64,000 nt of DNA, from the NCBI GenBank assembly GCA_910576535.1, contig CAJTKK010000006.1, forward strand, positions 85,246 through 149,245, written 5' to 3'. Source of the stretch: an uncultured Lachnospiraceae bacterium (GTDB lineage Bacteria; Bacillota; Clostridia; Lachnospirales; Lachnospiraceae). Every line of letters begins with the position of its first letter. Position 1 is the stretch's first letter. A program made the position numbers and the translations under genes. The notes below the pieces were generated by a model. The model was given only the letters and a program-made list of their open reading frames with translations, was not told where the DNA came from and searched no databases. Positions 42,739-52,206 of this stretch are shown here, piece after piece.

Positions 42739-43278
42739 ATGGAGAAGGTTGTAAAAAATGAGGAAAAAGAAGCGGTTTCTTTATCATGGGATGAGATTTT
42801 CCGCATTGAGGAAGGCAGAAAAAAGCTGGGGGAGCAGATGCCGGTAGCTCTTTACCGTATGTTTGAATACTCTTTGCGGGACACATTGACGCAGATGTAT
42901 GGAAAAGAGAGCATGATAAAGGTATTCCGGGCGGCCGGCGAGATGGCCGGAAGGGAATTCTATAAAAAAAATTTAGACGGAGATTTGATGCTGAATGATT
43001 TTTTGGCACAGATACAGCAGAAACTGCTGGAATACAATTTTGGCATGCTGAGGGTGGAAAAATTCGATGTGCAGACGGGACATGCGGTGCTGGCGGTGAG
43101 CGAGGACTTGGATTGTTCTGGCCTTCCGGCTTCCGGGGAGACGGTATGCAATTATGATGAAGGGTTTATTGCAGGAATATTGAATGCTTATACGCACAAA
43201 GAATATGTGGTAACGGAAATCGACTGCTGGGCTACGGGGGATACGGTATGCCGTTTTGATGCAAAGGTCAAGGAATAG
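42739..43278 (+). CDS. V4R-domain (4-vinyl reductase type) protein
   Basis: 179 residues. The central and C-terminal part is a V4R small-molecule binding domain (RVEKFDVQTGHAVLAVSED, NYDEGFIAGILNAYTHKEY, CWATGDTVCRFD). V4R proteins bind ligands or metals and often serve regulators or corrinoid/methyl-transfer pathways. ATG 42739 has GGAGG at 5 nt; an in-frame ATG at 42706 would add 11 residues. Sits 21 bp before the DUF1576 gene; role in this operon unknown. Confidence 0.8.
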   Translation: MEKVVKNEEKEAVSLSWDEIFRIEEGRKKLGEQMPVALYRMFEYSLRDTLTQMYGKESMIKVFRAAGEMAGREFYKKNLDGDLMLNDFLAQIQQKLLEYNFGMLRVEKFDVQTGHAVLAVSEDLDCSGLPASGETVCNYDEGFIAGILNAYTHKEYVVTEIDCWATGDTVCRFDAKVKE

Positions 43279-43298
43279 CGGAAAATGGAGGATGGTGA

Positions 43299-44588
43299 AT
43301 GGAAAAATGGCTAAATCGTATTGCCGGAAAAGAACTGAGGCTGTATAGCCTCTTTTCAGTAGCTGTACTTTTGGCGGCCGCTGCCGCAGCGGCTTTTGCG
43401 GAAGGAGGCTTTGAGGGGATGGCAGAAGGGATGCGGCTGATTGTTGTATCCCGGGATGCGCTCATTACGGATTATTTTGAACTGGCAGGTTACGGGGCGG
43501 CATTCTGCAATGCGGCATTTGTGCTGGGGATAAGCATTGTTCTGATTATTACCCAGAAGATACCTTTTACGGGTCCGACAATGGCGGCTCTTTTTATCAA
43601 TGCAGGATATGCCCTATGGGGGAAAAACCCTGTCAATATTATTCCGATTATTTTGGGGACGGCTCTTTACGCGAGGACACATAAATCAAAACTGAACCGT
43701 TATATTTATACGGCCTTATTCGGTACGTGCTTAGCGCCGCTGCTTACCGAACTGGCATATCTGTTCCCCTTCGGGCAGCCGGTGAATTTTTTCCTTGCTG
43801 TTGCGGCGGGTATTTTTATCGGTTTTGTTATGCCGCCTTTGTCCATGCATACGGCATCTATGCATATGGGTTATAATTTGTTCAATGTAGGATTTTCCGG
43901 AGGGATACTGGCTTTTATCATCGTATGCATTCTACGTGCCTTTGGGATGGAGAGCGATTCCGTGCTGATTTGGAAGGAAGGGCAAAATGCATGGATCGGG
44001 GCAGGCTTGTTTTTATATTTCCTTGCTGCAATAGTGTTTGGATTTCTGATAAGCGGGCTGAAAATAGATGGGCTGAAAAAGATCATGAGCCGTCCGGGGC
44101 GGGCAGTAGCTGATTTTGTCCTGATGGACGGCGCAGGGCCAACGTTAATCAATATGGGATTCGTTGGCATAGCCTGCGAAATCTATGTTCTGCTTGTGGG
44201 CGGGGATCTCTCGGGGCCTGTCGTAGGAGCTATCCTGGCGGTGTTTGGTTTCGCTGCCTTTGGTGTACATATCAAAAATTATTTCCCGGTACTCGCCGGC
44301 GTATACATATCCACTTTTTTTACCGTATTTTCCCCGGATACCCCCGGTATCCAACTGGCAGCGGTTTTTGCGGCAGGCTTGGCGCCGGTGGCAGGCCAGT
44401 TTGGGGCTGTAGCGGGTATGGTGGCAGGATTCTTACATGCTGCCGTGGTGATGTGTACGGGCCAGATGTATGGGGGTCTGAATTTATATAATAACGGATT
44501 CAGCGCCGGCTGGGTGGCAATTATAATGGTTCCTGTGACCGAGAGTTTTATGAAACATTTTAAGGAGAGGAAGAGGGAAAGGAAATGA
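43299..44588 (+). CDS. DUF1576 integral membrane protein
   Basis: 429 residues with about 11 membrane helices and no cytoplasmic domain. Polar or Gly-rich conserved loops (FGQPVNFFL, MPPLSMHTASMHMGYNLFN, CTGQMYGGLNLYNNGFSAGW) look like a transport path. The repeated layout suggests a two-fold inverted repeat transporter. Substrate unknown. The stop overlaps the next start as ATGA, so the following 117-residue protein is probably a partner. Confidence 0.82.
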   Translation: MEKWLNRIAGKELRLYSLFSVAVLLAAAAAAAFAEGGFEGMAEGMRLIVVSRDALITDYFELAGYGAAFCNAAFVLGISIVLIITQKIPFTGPTMAALFINAGYALWGKNPVNIIPIILGTALYARTHKSKLNRYIYTALFGTCLAPLLTELAYLFPFGQPVNFFLAVAAGIFIGFVMPPLSMHTASMHMGYNLFNVGFSGGILAFIIVCILRAFGMESDSVLIWKEGQNAWIGAGLFLYFLAAIVFGFLISGLKIDGLKKIMSRPGRAVADFVLMDGAGPTLINMGFVGIACEIYVLLVGGDLSGPVVGAILAVFGFAAFGVHIKNYFPVLAGVYISTFFTVFSPDTPGIQLAAVFAAGLAPVAGQFGAVAGMVAGFLHAAVVMCTGQMYGGLNLYNNGFSAGWVAIIMVPVTESFMKHFKERKRERK

Positions 44589-44938
44589 TTCACGAGGAGA
44601 AGAAAACAGCGAAAATTATAGAGGAACTTACCTTGTTTTTTTTCGCTTTAGGAGCGGATAAGATCCAGTCAGGGATAGAAAAGAGCGGAAAGGATGTGAC
44701 AATAACATTTCAGGCAAACTATCATCCGGATTATGCTTATAAATTAGAACAGATGGGGGAATATCTGAATTGCCCGAAGAACGACGGGGTGGAAGATGTT
44801 TATTGGGAACTTGCGGGTTCCGGCGAGCCGGGGGAAACAAGCCAGCTGCTGTTGGTCGGAATGATGATTGACAAGGCGCAGATTAAGATGGGAGAGGGGG
44901 AAGTTTATCTTAAGCTGTATAAAGAACAATTAGAATAA
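44585..44938 (+). CDS. Small soluble partner of the DUF1576 membrane protein, unknown function
   Basis: 117 residues without membrane segment or known motif; alternating helix and strand (KIIEELTLFFFALGADKI; DVTITFQANYHPDY; LLLVGMMIDKAQIKM) suggests a small alpha-beta domain. Start ATG overlaps the DUF1576 stop by 4 bp, the usual sign of a subunit or regulator made in step with its partner. Confidence 0.7.
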   Translation: MIHEEKKTAKIIEELTLFFFALGADKIQSGIEKSGKDVTITFQANYHPDYAYKLEQMGEYLNCPKNDGVEDVYWELAGSGEPGETSQLLLVGMMIDKAQIKMGEGEVYLKLYKEQLE

Positions 44939-45022
44939 GAGGGCTGTTGTTTACTTTCCGTGCATGAAGCTAGCTGTTTTGCATATATATAGGGTAAGGC
45001 GTAAGGAAAGAAAATCCTGGAT

Positions 45023-45703
45023 ATGAATTGGAAAAAGAAAGTTTTATCTTGTATTATTTTATTGTTTTTGCTGGCAGCAGTCTGTGTGATTGGATATTGG
45101 AAACAGGAAGAATTTCCTGTTTTTGGAAAGACGTTGGATGAAAAAGGGGCCAAGAAAATCGCACTGACCTTTGATGACGGCCCTCATCCTTATTATACGG
45201 AGCAGTTGTTGGACGGGCTAAAAAAACGTGGGGTAAAAGCCACGTTTTTTGTAACGGGGGAACATGCGGAGCTTCATCCGGAGGTGATTAAGAGGATGAG
45301 CGAGGAAGGACACCTCATCGGAAACCATACCTACAGTCATATGCAGCTTAGATCCGGCAACAAGGAGGATTTTAAAGAAGAGCTGATTAAGACAAATGAA
45401 ATCATAACAGGGATTACCGGGGAGGAGGTTCTTTATGTGCGGCCTCCTTATGGGAGCTGGGATAAATCTTTTGAATCGGAACTGAATATGTTTCCGGTGC
45501 TTTGGACGGTGGATCCTTTGGACTGGTGTTCTACCAACGTGGACCGCATTACCCAAAAGATCATATCCAAAGTGGGGGAAAATGATATTATACTGATGCA
45601 TGACTATTACCCGTCAACAATTACCGCTGCTTTGGAAGTCGTGGATGAGCTGCAGGAAGAAGGATATGAATTTGTGACCGTGGAAGAGATATTGTTTGAT
45701 TAA
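45023..45703 (+). CDS. Membrane-anchored polysaccharide deacetylase
   Basis: 226 residues: one N-terminal signal-anchor helix (about 6-24), then a NodB domain with TFDDGPHP (catalytic Asp and metal Asp), HTYSHMQL (metal His pair), RPPYGSWD and LMHDYYP. It should remove acetyl groups from peptidoglycan or another surface polysaccharide outside the cell. Stands alone between the DUF1576 group and rarA. Confidence 0.9.
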   Translation: MNWKKKVLSCIILLFLLAAVCVIGYWKQEEFPVFGKTLDEKGAKKIALTFDDGPHPYYTEQLLDGLKKRGVKATFFVTGEHAELHPEVIKRMSEEGHLIGNHTYSHMQLRSGNKEDFKEELIKTNEIITGITGEEVLYVRPPYGSWDKSFESELNMFPVLWTVDPLDWCSTNVDRITQKIISKVGENDIILMHDYYPSTITAALEVVDELQEEGYEFVTVEEILFD

Positions 45704-45724
45704 ATATTAAATTTCCTTAAAATG

Positions 45725-45753
45725 TTGTCTCCATCCCGCCAATTATGTTAATA
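45725..45753 (+). promoter_or_regulatory. Possible rarA promoter
   Basis: TTGTCT (45725-45730), 17-bp spacer, TTAATA (45748-45753), 61 bp before the rarA start codon. Moderate match only. Confidence 0.35.
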
Positions 45754-45814
45754 TCTAATAAGCGCGTACCGTTAGGGACGCAGCCATGTATGATAAGGGC
45801 GGGAGAAAAAGAAA

Positions 45815-47140
45815 ATGGATTTATTTGAATATATGCGGAATACGAATATGGAAAAAGAGTCCCCGCTTGCAGCAAGGTTAAGGCCAAAAACATTGGAGGA
45901 AGTGGTGGGCCAGCAGCATATTATCGGGAAGGATAAATTGCTGTACCGTGCAATAAAGGCGGATAAACTGAATTCCATTATTTTGTATGGCCCTCCGGGG
46001 ACGGGGAAGACTACCTTGGCAAAAGTAATTGCCAATACGACCAGTGCGGAATTTACACAGATCAATGCTACCGCTGCAGGAAAAAAGGATATGGAAGAGG
46101 TCATAAAAGAGGCAAAAAACAGGCAGGGGATGTATGGAAAGAAAACAATATTGTTCATTGATGAAATACACCGGTTTAATAAAGGACAGCAGGATTATCT
46201 GCTTCCTTTTGTGGAAGACGGAACAGTTATAATGATCGGGGCGACAACGGAAAACCCGTATTTTGAAGTGAACGGGGCGCTCATTTCCCGTTCCATTATC
46301 TTTGAATTAAAATCATTGTCCATTGAGGATATTAAGACGCTGATTTTGCGGGCCGTATATGACAGGGAAAGAGGTATGGGGGCATATGAGGCTGAAATAG
46401 AAGAAGATGCGTTAGAATTCCTGGCCGAGCTTTCCGGAGGGGATGCCAGACATGCCTTGAATGCTGTAGAACTGGGGGTTATGACAACCCAGCGCGGCGG
46501 GGACGGAAAAATACATATTACGGTGGAGGTAGCGCAGGAATGCATCCAGAAAAGAGTTCTGCGCTATGATAAAGCAGGGGATAATCATTACGATGTGGTG
46601 TCCGCGTTTATTAAAAGCATGAGGGGATCCGATCCGGATGCCGCGGTTTATTATTTGGCGCGGATGCTTTATGCAGGGGAACAGATTTCTTTCATTACAA
46701 GAAGGATCATGATCTGCGCATCGGAAGATGTGGGGAATGCGGATCCTGATGCGCTGCAGGTAGCCGTAAACGCCAGCCTGGCGGCAGAAAGGGTGGGGAT
46801 GCCGGAAGCTCAGATTATTTTGGCGCAGGCGGTTACCTATGTAGCCAGCGCGCCTAAGAGCAATGCGGCAGTGATGGCTATTGGGGATGCATGGAAGACG
46901 GTGGAAGAGACAGGAAATCTTCCGGTCCCGGTTCATCTGCAGGACGCCCATTATAAAGGGGCTGCAAAGCTGGGCCGGGGAACCGGGTACCAGTATGCCC
47001 ACGACTATCCCAATCATTACGTGCGGCAGCAATATCTTCCTTATGAGTTATCCGGCAAAGAGTTTTATAGGCCTTCCGGCAATGGGTATGAAAGAAAAAT
47101 AAAAGAACATATGGCGAGAATAAAAAAAGAGGCAGATTAA
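45815..47140 (+). CDS. rarA: Replication-associated recombination protein A (RarA/MgsA)
   Basis: 441 residues. AAA+ ATPase with Walker A GPPGTGKTTL, Walker B ILFIDEIHRFNK, sensor GATTENPYFEV and the family-specific C-terminal domain (DAVYYLARMLYAGEQ; AEDVGNADP-like ASEDVGNADP). RarA works at stalled replication forks and single-strand binding protein tracts. The next gene starts directly after its stop. GGGCGGGAG precedes the ATG by about 10 nt. Confidence 0.95.
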   Translation: MDLFEYMRNTNMEKESPLAARLRPKTLEEVVGQQHIIGKDKLLYRAIKADKLNSIILYGPPGTGKTTLAKVIANTTSAEFTQINATAAGKKDMEEVIKEAKNRQGMYGKKTILFIDEIHRFNKGQQDYLLPFVEDGTVIMIGATTENPYFEVNGALISRSIIFELKSLSIEDIKTLILRAVYDRERGMGAYEAEIEEDALEFLAELSGGDARHALNAVELGVMTTQRGGDGKIHITVEVAQECIQKRVLRYDKAGDNHYDVVSAFIKSMRGSDPDAAVYYLARMLYAGEQISFITRRIMICASEDVGNADPDALQVAVNASLAAERVGMPEAQIILAQAVTYVASAPKSNAAVMAIGDAWKTVEETGNLPVPVHLQDAHYKGAAKLGRGTGYQYAHDYPNHYVRQQYLPYELSGKEFYRPSGNGYERKIKEHMARIKKEAD

Positions 47141-49021
47141 ATGGACTTAAAGAAAAAAGGAAATGGCATACATAAAAAAAGAGAAAAGGAGAAGGGGAAA
47201 AACATAAAAAAAATAGCCGTAATTGCAATTGTCTGCTGCTGCGCCATATCGGGAGGAATTTTTGCGGCAAAGTCCGCCTTGGATAAAAAAAATGCAGCGA
47301 TAGAGGCTGCAAGGATAGAAAAGGAAAGGGAAAGGCAGCAGAAGGAGGAAACCAAAAAAGAGGAAGAGGAAAGGGCGGCTTTAGAACAGGGGGATGAGGT
47401 CATTGGATACCCCATGGAATCCGGGAAGAATGTGTTTGAGTCGCTCAAAAAACGTCCTCCGTTTGTGGAACTTACGGAAGAAAACCGGGCAGATTATGTC
47501 AGCATCCATTCTTGCAAGATAGATGGGGAAACGAGCCGGATCCTGCTGGAGGCCTCGGCAGAAGGAATTCCGGTCAGCGATGACAAATATTATTATCTGT
47601 TTGCCCTAAGATCCTATGATACAGGGATTAAGGACGACAAACAGTATATGCAGCAGATTTATAAGGACGAAAAAATACAGTTCCAGATAGCAAGACATTT
47701 TACCGGCACAGAAAGCGGGATATTCCGCAAATTTGTGGTGGCGGTGAAAAAGGATGGCCAATATGTGCCGGTGAGCAGCCCGCATTATATTACCAATCTG
47801 GATGACGTATCCAAATACAAATCCAACGGGGATAAACCTGTCACGAAAAAAGGCCTTCTGATTGATCCCAACAAGCTGCGGACATCGGAGCTGGATGATT
47901 TAGGGGTAAAACATGCGGCGTACAATATTCCGGTATCGCGTATATTAGGGCAGTCTACCGGTGATATTTATCCTACGGTTTATTATACTTATAATGGGAA
48001 AAGTTATGCTTTCAATGGACAAGTTATGTCGGAATATGATTTGGTATTCCGTACGCTTACCTCTAAAGGGATTGAAATTACAGCAATTATTTTAAATGAT
48101 ATTGCCTCTGCTTACCCGCAAATGATACATCCCCTGGCCCGTCGGGGGATCGGGAGCGCACCTTATTATGCATTCAATGCCAGCGATGCGGACGGGGAGG
48201 AATATCTGGCGGCAGTAGGGGCTTTTCTGGCGGAAAGATATTCCGGCACGGTAAATGGCAGGGGAATGGTTGCGAACTGGGTAATCGGCAATGAGATCAA
48301 TGCCAGAAAAGAATGGAACTATATGGAGCATGTGAGCCTGGAAACTTATGTAAAAGAATATGCCAGGGCATTTAGGGTCTTTTATAATGCGATAAAAAGC
48401 ATAAACAGTGCGTGCAGCGTATATATTTCCCTGGATCAGCAATGGGACAGGAATAATCCGGCATCCGGGAACTATGATGCAAGGGATATTTTGGATGAAT
48501 TTAACCGGCAGATAAAAGAAGAAGGGAATATTGACTGGGGGCTTGCGATTCATCCGTATAATGTGCCGCTGACAACGCCTTATATATGGAACCCGTCCAG
48601 ATATGTGAAAGATTCCCCGGATACTCCAATGATTACTATGGCTAATATTGAGGTAGTAACGGATTATATGGAAAAGGAAGAATTCCTGACAGAAGAAGGG
48701 GAAGTCCGTTCCATTATCTTAAGCGAATTAGGATATACATCCACGAATGGAGAAGATGTGCAGGCTGCTGCCATTGCATATGCATATAAAAAAGCGGAAG
48801 CAAACCCGCATATTGATTCCGTTTTATTTTCCAGGCAGACGGATGCGGCAGAGGAAATTGCCCAAGGGCTTGCGCTTGGCATTAACCATGCAGACGGATC
48901 CCCTAAATATGCATATAATGTATACAAATATATGGACACCGAGCAGGGGGAAACCTATACTGATTTTGCCAAACGTGTGATAGGCATTTCCGACTGGAGC
49001 CAGATTTCCAAAAAACGTTAA
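47141..49021 (+). CDS. DUF5722 glycoside hydrolase-like membrane protein
   Basis: 626 residues. A membrane helix (about 27-46) follows a basic cytoplasmic start; then a Lys/Glu coiled stalk, a beta-sandwich-like part (100-220) and a TIM-barrel domain. WVIGNEINARKEW and ILSELGYTS carry the two carboxylates typical of clan GH-A glycosidases (acid/base after the NE, nucleophile in SELG). The body should be outside the cell. Starts at the base after the rarA stop. The converging DUF4364 gene overlaps its 3' end by 4 bp. Substrate unknown. Confidence 0.78.
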   Translation: MDLKKKGNGIHKKREKEKGKNIKKIAVIAIVCCCAISGGIFAAKSALDKKNAAIEAARIEKERERQQKEETKKEEEERAALEQGDEVIGYPMESGKNVFESLKKRPPFVELTEENRADYVSIHSCKIDGETSRILLEASAEGIPVSDDKYYYLFALRSYDTGIKDDKQYMQQIYKDEKIQFQIARHFTGTESGIFRKFVVAVKKDGQYVPVSSPHYITNLDDVSKYKSNGDKPVTKKGLLIDPNKLRTSELDDLGVKHAAYNIPVSRILGQSTGDIYPTVYYTYNGKSYAFNGQVMSEYDLVFRTLTSKGIEITAIILNDIASAYPQMIHPLARRGIGSAPYYAFNASDADGEEYLAAVGAFLAERYSGTVNGRGMVANWVIGNEINARKEWNYMEHVSLETYVKEYARAFRVFYNAIKSINSACSVYISLDQQWDRNNPASGNYDARDILDEFNRQIKEEGNIDWGLAIHPYNVPLTTPYIWNPSRYVKDSPDTPMITMANIEVVTDYMEKEEFLTEEGEVRSIILSELGYTSTNGEDVQAAAIAYAYKKAEANPHIDSVLFSRQTDAAEEIAQGLALGINHADGSPKYAYNVYKYMDTEQGETYTDFAKRVIGISDWSQISKKR

Positions 49022-49533
49022 AACAATTGTTCCGTCAGAAATTGATAAACAACTTGATTTTTCCGCTGCCAGTTATCACAGATAGCGGCAGCGGATGCTT
49101 CTGTGGGTACAGAAAGCGTCAGTTCCACTAATTTTACATCTTTTTCCCAGGCAATCAGATGGGCATTATATTCTCCTGCAGTGGATTTATAATATTCTGA
49201 AGAAATAGAAACCTCATCTTTCAGATGCATTTCATTTTCTTTCAGATAAGCGCATATTTCTTCTTTTATCGTAAGGCTGATCCGGTTTTCAAAAAAAGAT
49301 AAGGTGTTTTTTCCCTCCGGAGTAATCAGCAGATGGGTCCGGTTACCGATGGTACGGGCAGTCATCAGCCCTGCGCCGGTAAGTTCAAAAATGGCCTGCT
49401 GCAAAGTGAGAAAATTCGTATATTCTTTTTCTAAAATGAAATCCCCGATTTGTGCGCTGGTAAGGGGGAAATCCACCCGGTTCAGCATATAAAGGACGAT
49501 CAGTTTATAAAGAGTCAAAGGTTCCTGGGTCAT
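49018..49533 (-). CDS. DUF4364 family protein (winged-helix)
   Basis: 171 residues. The N-terminal 75 residues look like a winged helix of PadR/MarR type (LYMLNRVDFPLTSAQIGDF, LQQAIFELTGAGLM), the rest is an alpha-beta region typical of DUF4364, found throughout Lachnospiraceae. ATG 49533 has AAAGGA 10 nt upstream; an ATG at 49572 would add 13 residues. It begins inside the 3' end of the radical SAM gene (29-bp overlap), so the two are co-transcribed. Confidence 0.8.
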   Translation of the reverse strand: MTQEPLTLYKLIVLYMLNRVDFPLTSAQIGDFILEKEYTNFLTLQQAIFELTGAGLMTARTIGNRTHLLITPEGKNTLSFFENRISLTIKEEICAYLKENEMHLKDEVSISSEYYKSTAGEYNAHLIAWEKDVKLVELTLSVPTEASAAAICDNWQRKNQVVYQFLTEQLF

Positions 49534-50497
49534 AAGAGGTTGTTCCTTTCCAGTATTTTCCCTGATAAGCATTTTCCGTTTTCATACGGTGATGAAGAGC
49601 ATTTAGAACCTTCTTTTTATCACCGCTCCATAAAGGGGCTATCAACAGGTTTTTTGGTCCGTCGCCGGTTACGCGGTGGATTACAGTATCCGGCGTAAGA
49701 TGGCAGATACAAAGGATGAGAATTTCCAGATAGCTGTCCATGGATAAAGCTGAGAATAACCCGTTTTTGTAATCTATAGCCAGATCAGTGCCTTTTAATA
49801 TATGAAGGAGATGGAGTTTAATGCCGGAAATAGGGAGCGTGTTCAAATATTGGACTGTCTGCAGCATCATTGCCCCGCTTTCCCCGGGAAGCCCAAGAAT
49901 GACATGCGGGATTACCGGTATGCCGCGCAAGGACAATTGCTTCACGGCATGGGAAAAGCAGTCCAGGGAATAGCCCCGCCGGATATAATGCGCCGTGTCC
50001 TCATGGATGGTCTGAAGCCCTAGCTCAACCCAGATAAATTTATTGGGATAGCTTTCCCTAAGTTCTGCCAAAAGGAAGAGAACTTCTTCCGGCAGGCAGT
50101 CCGGCCGGGTGGCAATGGAAATCCCCGCAACGAAAGGCGATTCCAAAGCCTTCCGGTATAACCGGTTTAAATAGGGCAGGGGGGCATAGGTGCATGTATA
50201 TGCCTGAAAATAGGCGATATATGGCTCTTCTTTTTGTATGGAAGAAAAAGGCAGGGAAAAATCGCCGCTGCCGGCTCCGCTGCAAAAGATACAGCCGCGG
50301 GTATCAAGCGTGCCGTCTCTGTTAGGGCAGGTGAAACCGCCGTCAATGGCTATTTTTTTTAATTTTTTTCCATACGTGTTCTTTAAATAGGCATCCAAGG
50401 AATAGTAACGTTTCCCATGCCATTTTTCCAAGTTTTTTCCAGCATTGTTTGGCGCTGTATCTTTTTGAAAGGAATTCTGTCTGCCGGTTATTTCCAT
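49505..50497 (-). CDS. TIGR01212-family radical SAM protein (YhcC-like)
   Basis: 330 residues. The iron-sulfur cluster site is GGFTCPNRDGTLDTRGCIFC, with cysteines spaced as in YhcC/TIGR01212 proteins rather than plain CxxxCxxC. Other marks are WVELGLQTIHEDT and LPGESGAMML. The exact reaction is unsettled; relatives are linked to tRNA modification. ATG 50497 gives the expected length; the site before it is weak, and an upstream TTG at 50545 is possible. Same leftward transcript as DUF4364. Confidence 0.88.
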   Translation of the reverse strand: MEITGRQNSFQKDTAPNNAGKNLEKWHGKRYYSLDAYLKNTYGKKLKKIAIDGGFTCPNRDGTLDTRGCIFCSGAGSGDFSLPFSSIQKEEPYIAYFQAYTCTYAPLPYLNRLYRKALESPFVAGISIATRPDCLPEEVLFLLAELRESYPNKFIWVELGLQTIHEDTAHYIRRGYSLDCFSHAVKQLSLRGIPVIPHVILGLPGESGAMMLQTVQYLNTLPISGIKLHLLHILKGTDLAIDYKNGLFSALSMDSYLEILILCICHLTPDTVIHRVTGDGPKNLLIAPLWSGDKKKVLNALHHRMKTENAYQGKYWKGTTSYDPGTFDSL

Positions 50498-50560
50498 GTT
50501 AGCGCTACCTGTCTGTGGACGTTTGACTGTTGTTCCCGTATACAACGGACCGGGATGGGA

Positions 50561-51709
50561 TCATGTATGGGACTTGACTGCCTGGGCTACCGCCTCTGCA
50601 ACCTTAGGGTGAAAGGCTTCCGGCATAATGTTATTTTCATTCAGTTCATCGTCTGGGACAAGCCCTGCGATGGCATAGGCAGCCGCAAGCTTCATTTCTT
50701 CCGTAATCTGTGCGGCGCGGCTTTCCAAAGCGCCTTTGAATATACCTGGAAAAGCCACTACATTGTTGATCTGGTTAGGAAAATCGCTGCGCCCTGTCCC
50801 TACTACTTTCGCTCCGGCCTCTTTGGCAAGATCCGGCATAATTTCCGGCACCGGGTTCGCCATGGCAAAAAGGATAGCATCCTGGTTCATAGAAGCCACC
50901 ATTTCTTTGGTAACAATACCTGGTGCGGACACTCCTATAAAAATATCGGCATTTTTTAAAGCATCGGCCAAGGAACCGGTTTCGTTATTGGGGTTTGTAA
51001 CCTGCGCCATTTTTTCCTGCATCCAGTTTAGCCCTGCCGTCTGCCTGGAAATGATTCCTGCTTTATCGCACATAATGATATTGGACAGGCCGTAAGTGAG
51101 AAGCAGCTTCGTAATGGCTATGCCTGCGCTGCCTGCCCCGTTTACAACGGTCTTGCAGTTTTTTTTGTCTTTTCCGGTTACCTTTAAGGCATTGATGATT
51201 CCGGCTAAGACGACGATGGCAGTGCCGTGCTGGTCATCGTGGAAGACCGGAATATCCAATATTTCTTTTAAACGCTCTTCGATTTCAAAACAGCGCGGTG
51301 CGCTGATATCCTCTAAATTAATGCCGCCGAAACCGGGGGCAAGGTATGTAACTGTCCGGATGATTTCTTCCGTATCCTGGGTGGCGAGACAGATAGGCAC
51401 TGCGTTTACGCCTCCGAACTCTTTAAAGAGCACTGCTTTCCCTTCCATAACCGGCATAGCGGCATAAGGGCCGATATTGCCTAAGCCGAGAACTGCGCTG
51501 CCATCGGAAACGACGGCTACGGTATTGGCTTTCATTGTATAAGTATAGGCTTCTTCCCTGTTTCCGGCAATGGCTTTGCACGGCTCAGCGACGCCGGGCG
51601 TATAAGCATAAGAAAGATCCTCCCGGGATTTGACGGGGGCTTTGGATACCGTTTCCAGTTTACCGTTCCATTGTTTATGAAGCTCCAGGGCTTTTTCGTT
51701 TGTGGTCAT
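50561..51709 (-). CDS. NAD(P)-dependent malic enzyme
   Basis: 382 residues, the short single-domain bacterial form. It shows SYAYTPGVAEPC, the catalytic Lys segment MEGKAVLFKEFGG, metal-binding INLEDISAPRCFEIE and VFHDDQHGTAIV, and the Rossmann GAGSAGIA. It decarboxylates malate to pyruvate, yielding NAD(P)H. GAGGAG precedes the ATG at 51709. It lies 63 bp upstream of the radical SAM gene; the functional link is unclear. Confidence 0.95.
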   Translation of the reverse strand: MTTNEKALELHKQWNGKLETVSKAPVKSREDLSYAYTPGVAEPCKAIAGNREEAYTYTMKANTVAVVSDGSAVLGLGNIGPYAAMPVMEGKAVLFKEFGGVNAVPICLATQDTEEIIRTVTYLAPGFGGINLEDISAPRCFEIEERLKEILDIPVFHDDQHGTAIVVLAGIINALKVTGKDKKNCKTVVNGAGSAGIAITKLLLTYGLSNIIMCDKAGIISRQTAGLNWMQEKMAQVTNPNNETGSLADALKNADIFIGVSAPGIVTKEMVASMNQDAILFAMANPVPEIMPDLAKEAGAKVVGTGRSDFPNQINNVVAFPGIFKGALESRAAQITEEMKLAAAYAIAGLVPDDELNENNIMPEAFHPKVAEAVAQAVKSHT

Positions 51710-52206
51710 AATTTCTCCTCGCTTTTCTTTATGGTAGCCTTATTGTGATCCGGGGTTTGAAAAGCCTTATCCATAAGCGCCGTCTGTCAAGCCGTGAAAA
51801 AGCCTGGGCGGGGGATTTCTGGCTTTATATTGAAATATCATATAATATTTGGAATAGAATTGCAATCTGTTACTGTTGGAAAAAGAAACAAAAAAGGCTT
51901 CCTATTTTGGAAAACCTGTTGTATAATAGGTGGCAACAGAACGTGTTTATTTCCGCGGGCAGCGGTTCAAGGAGACATGCTTGCATGTATATATAGCTGC
52001 TGCTGCGAGGGTCAGATACCGGCATGTTTGTGATATGTCTGTCGCCGTGTCAATCCGGGACAGGGTATTTGATGAGCAATTCCATTTACATATCAGTTAT
52101 AAAACCCCAATAACAAAAGAAATAAGTTTAATATTTGTGGCGAGGCAAGGAGCCTGTCTGTCATAAGGGCATGCTGCTTGTCCGGCGGAAAAAAGCGGAG
52201 GAGTTT
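51710..52206 (+). promoter_or_regulatory. rho upstream region with probable promoter and long leader
   Basis: Divergent stretch of about 500 bp between the malic enzyme and rho. A perfect TATAAT lies at 51922-51927, with only a weak TTCCTA 17 bp before it, which would leave a leader of about 270 nt before the rho start. Long rho leaders are often sites of autoregulation by Rho itself. No gene is supported here. Confidence 0.4.
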
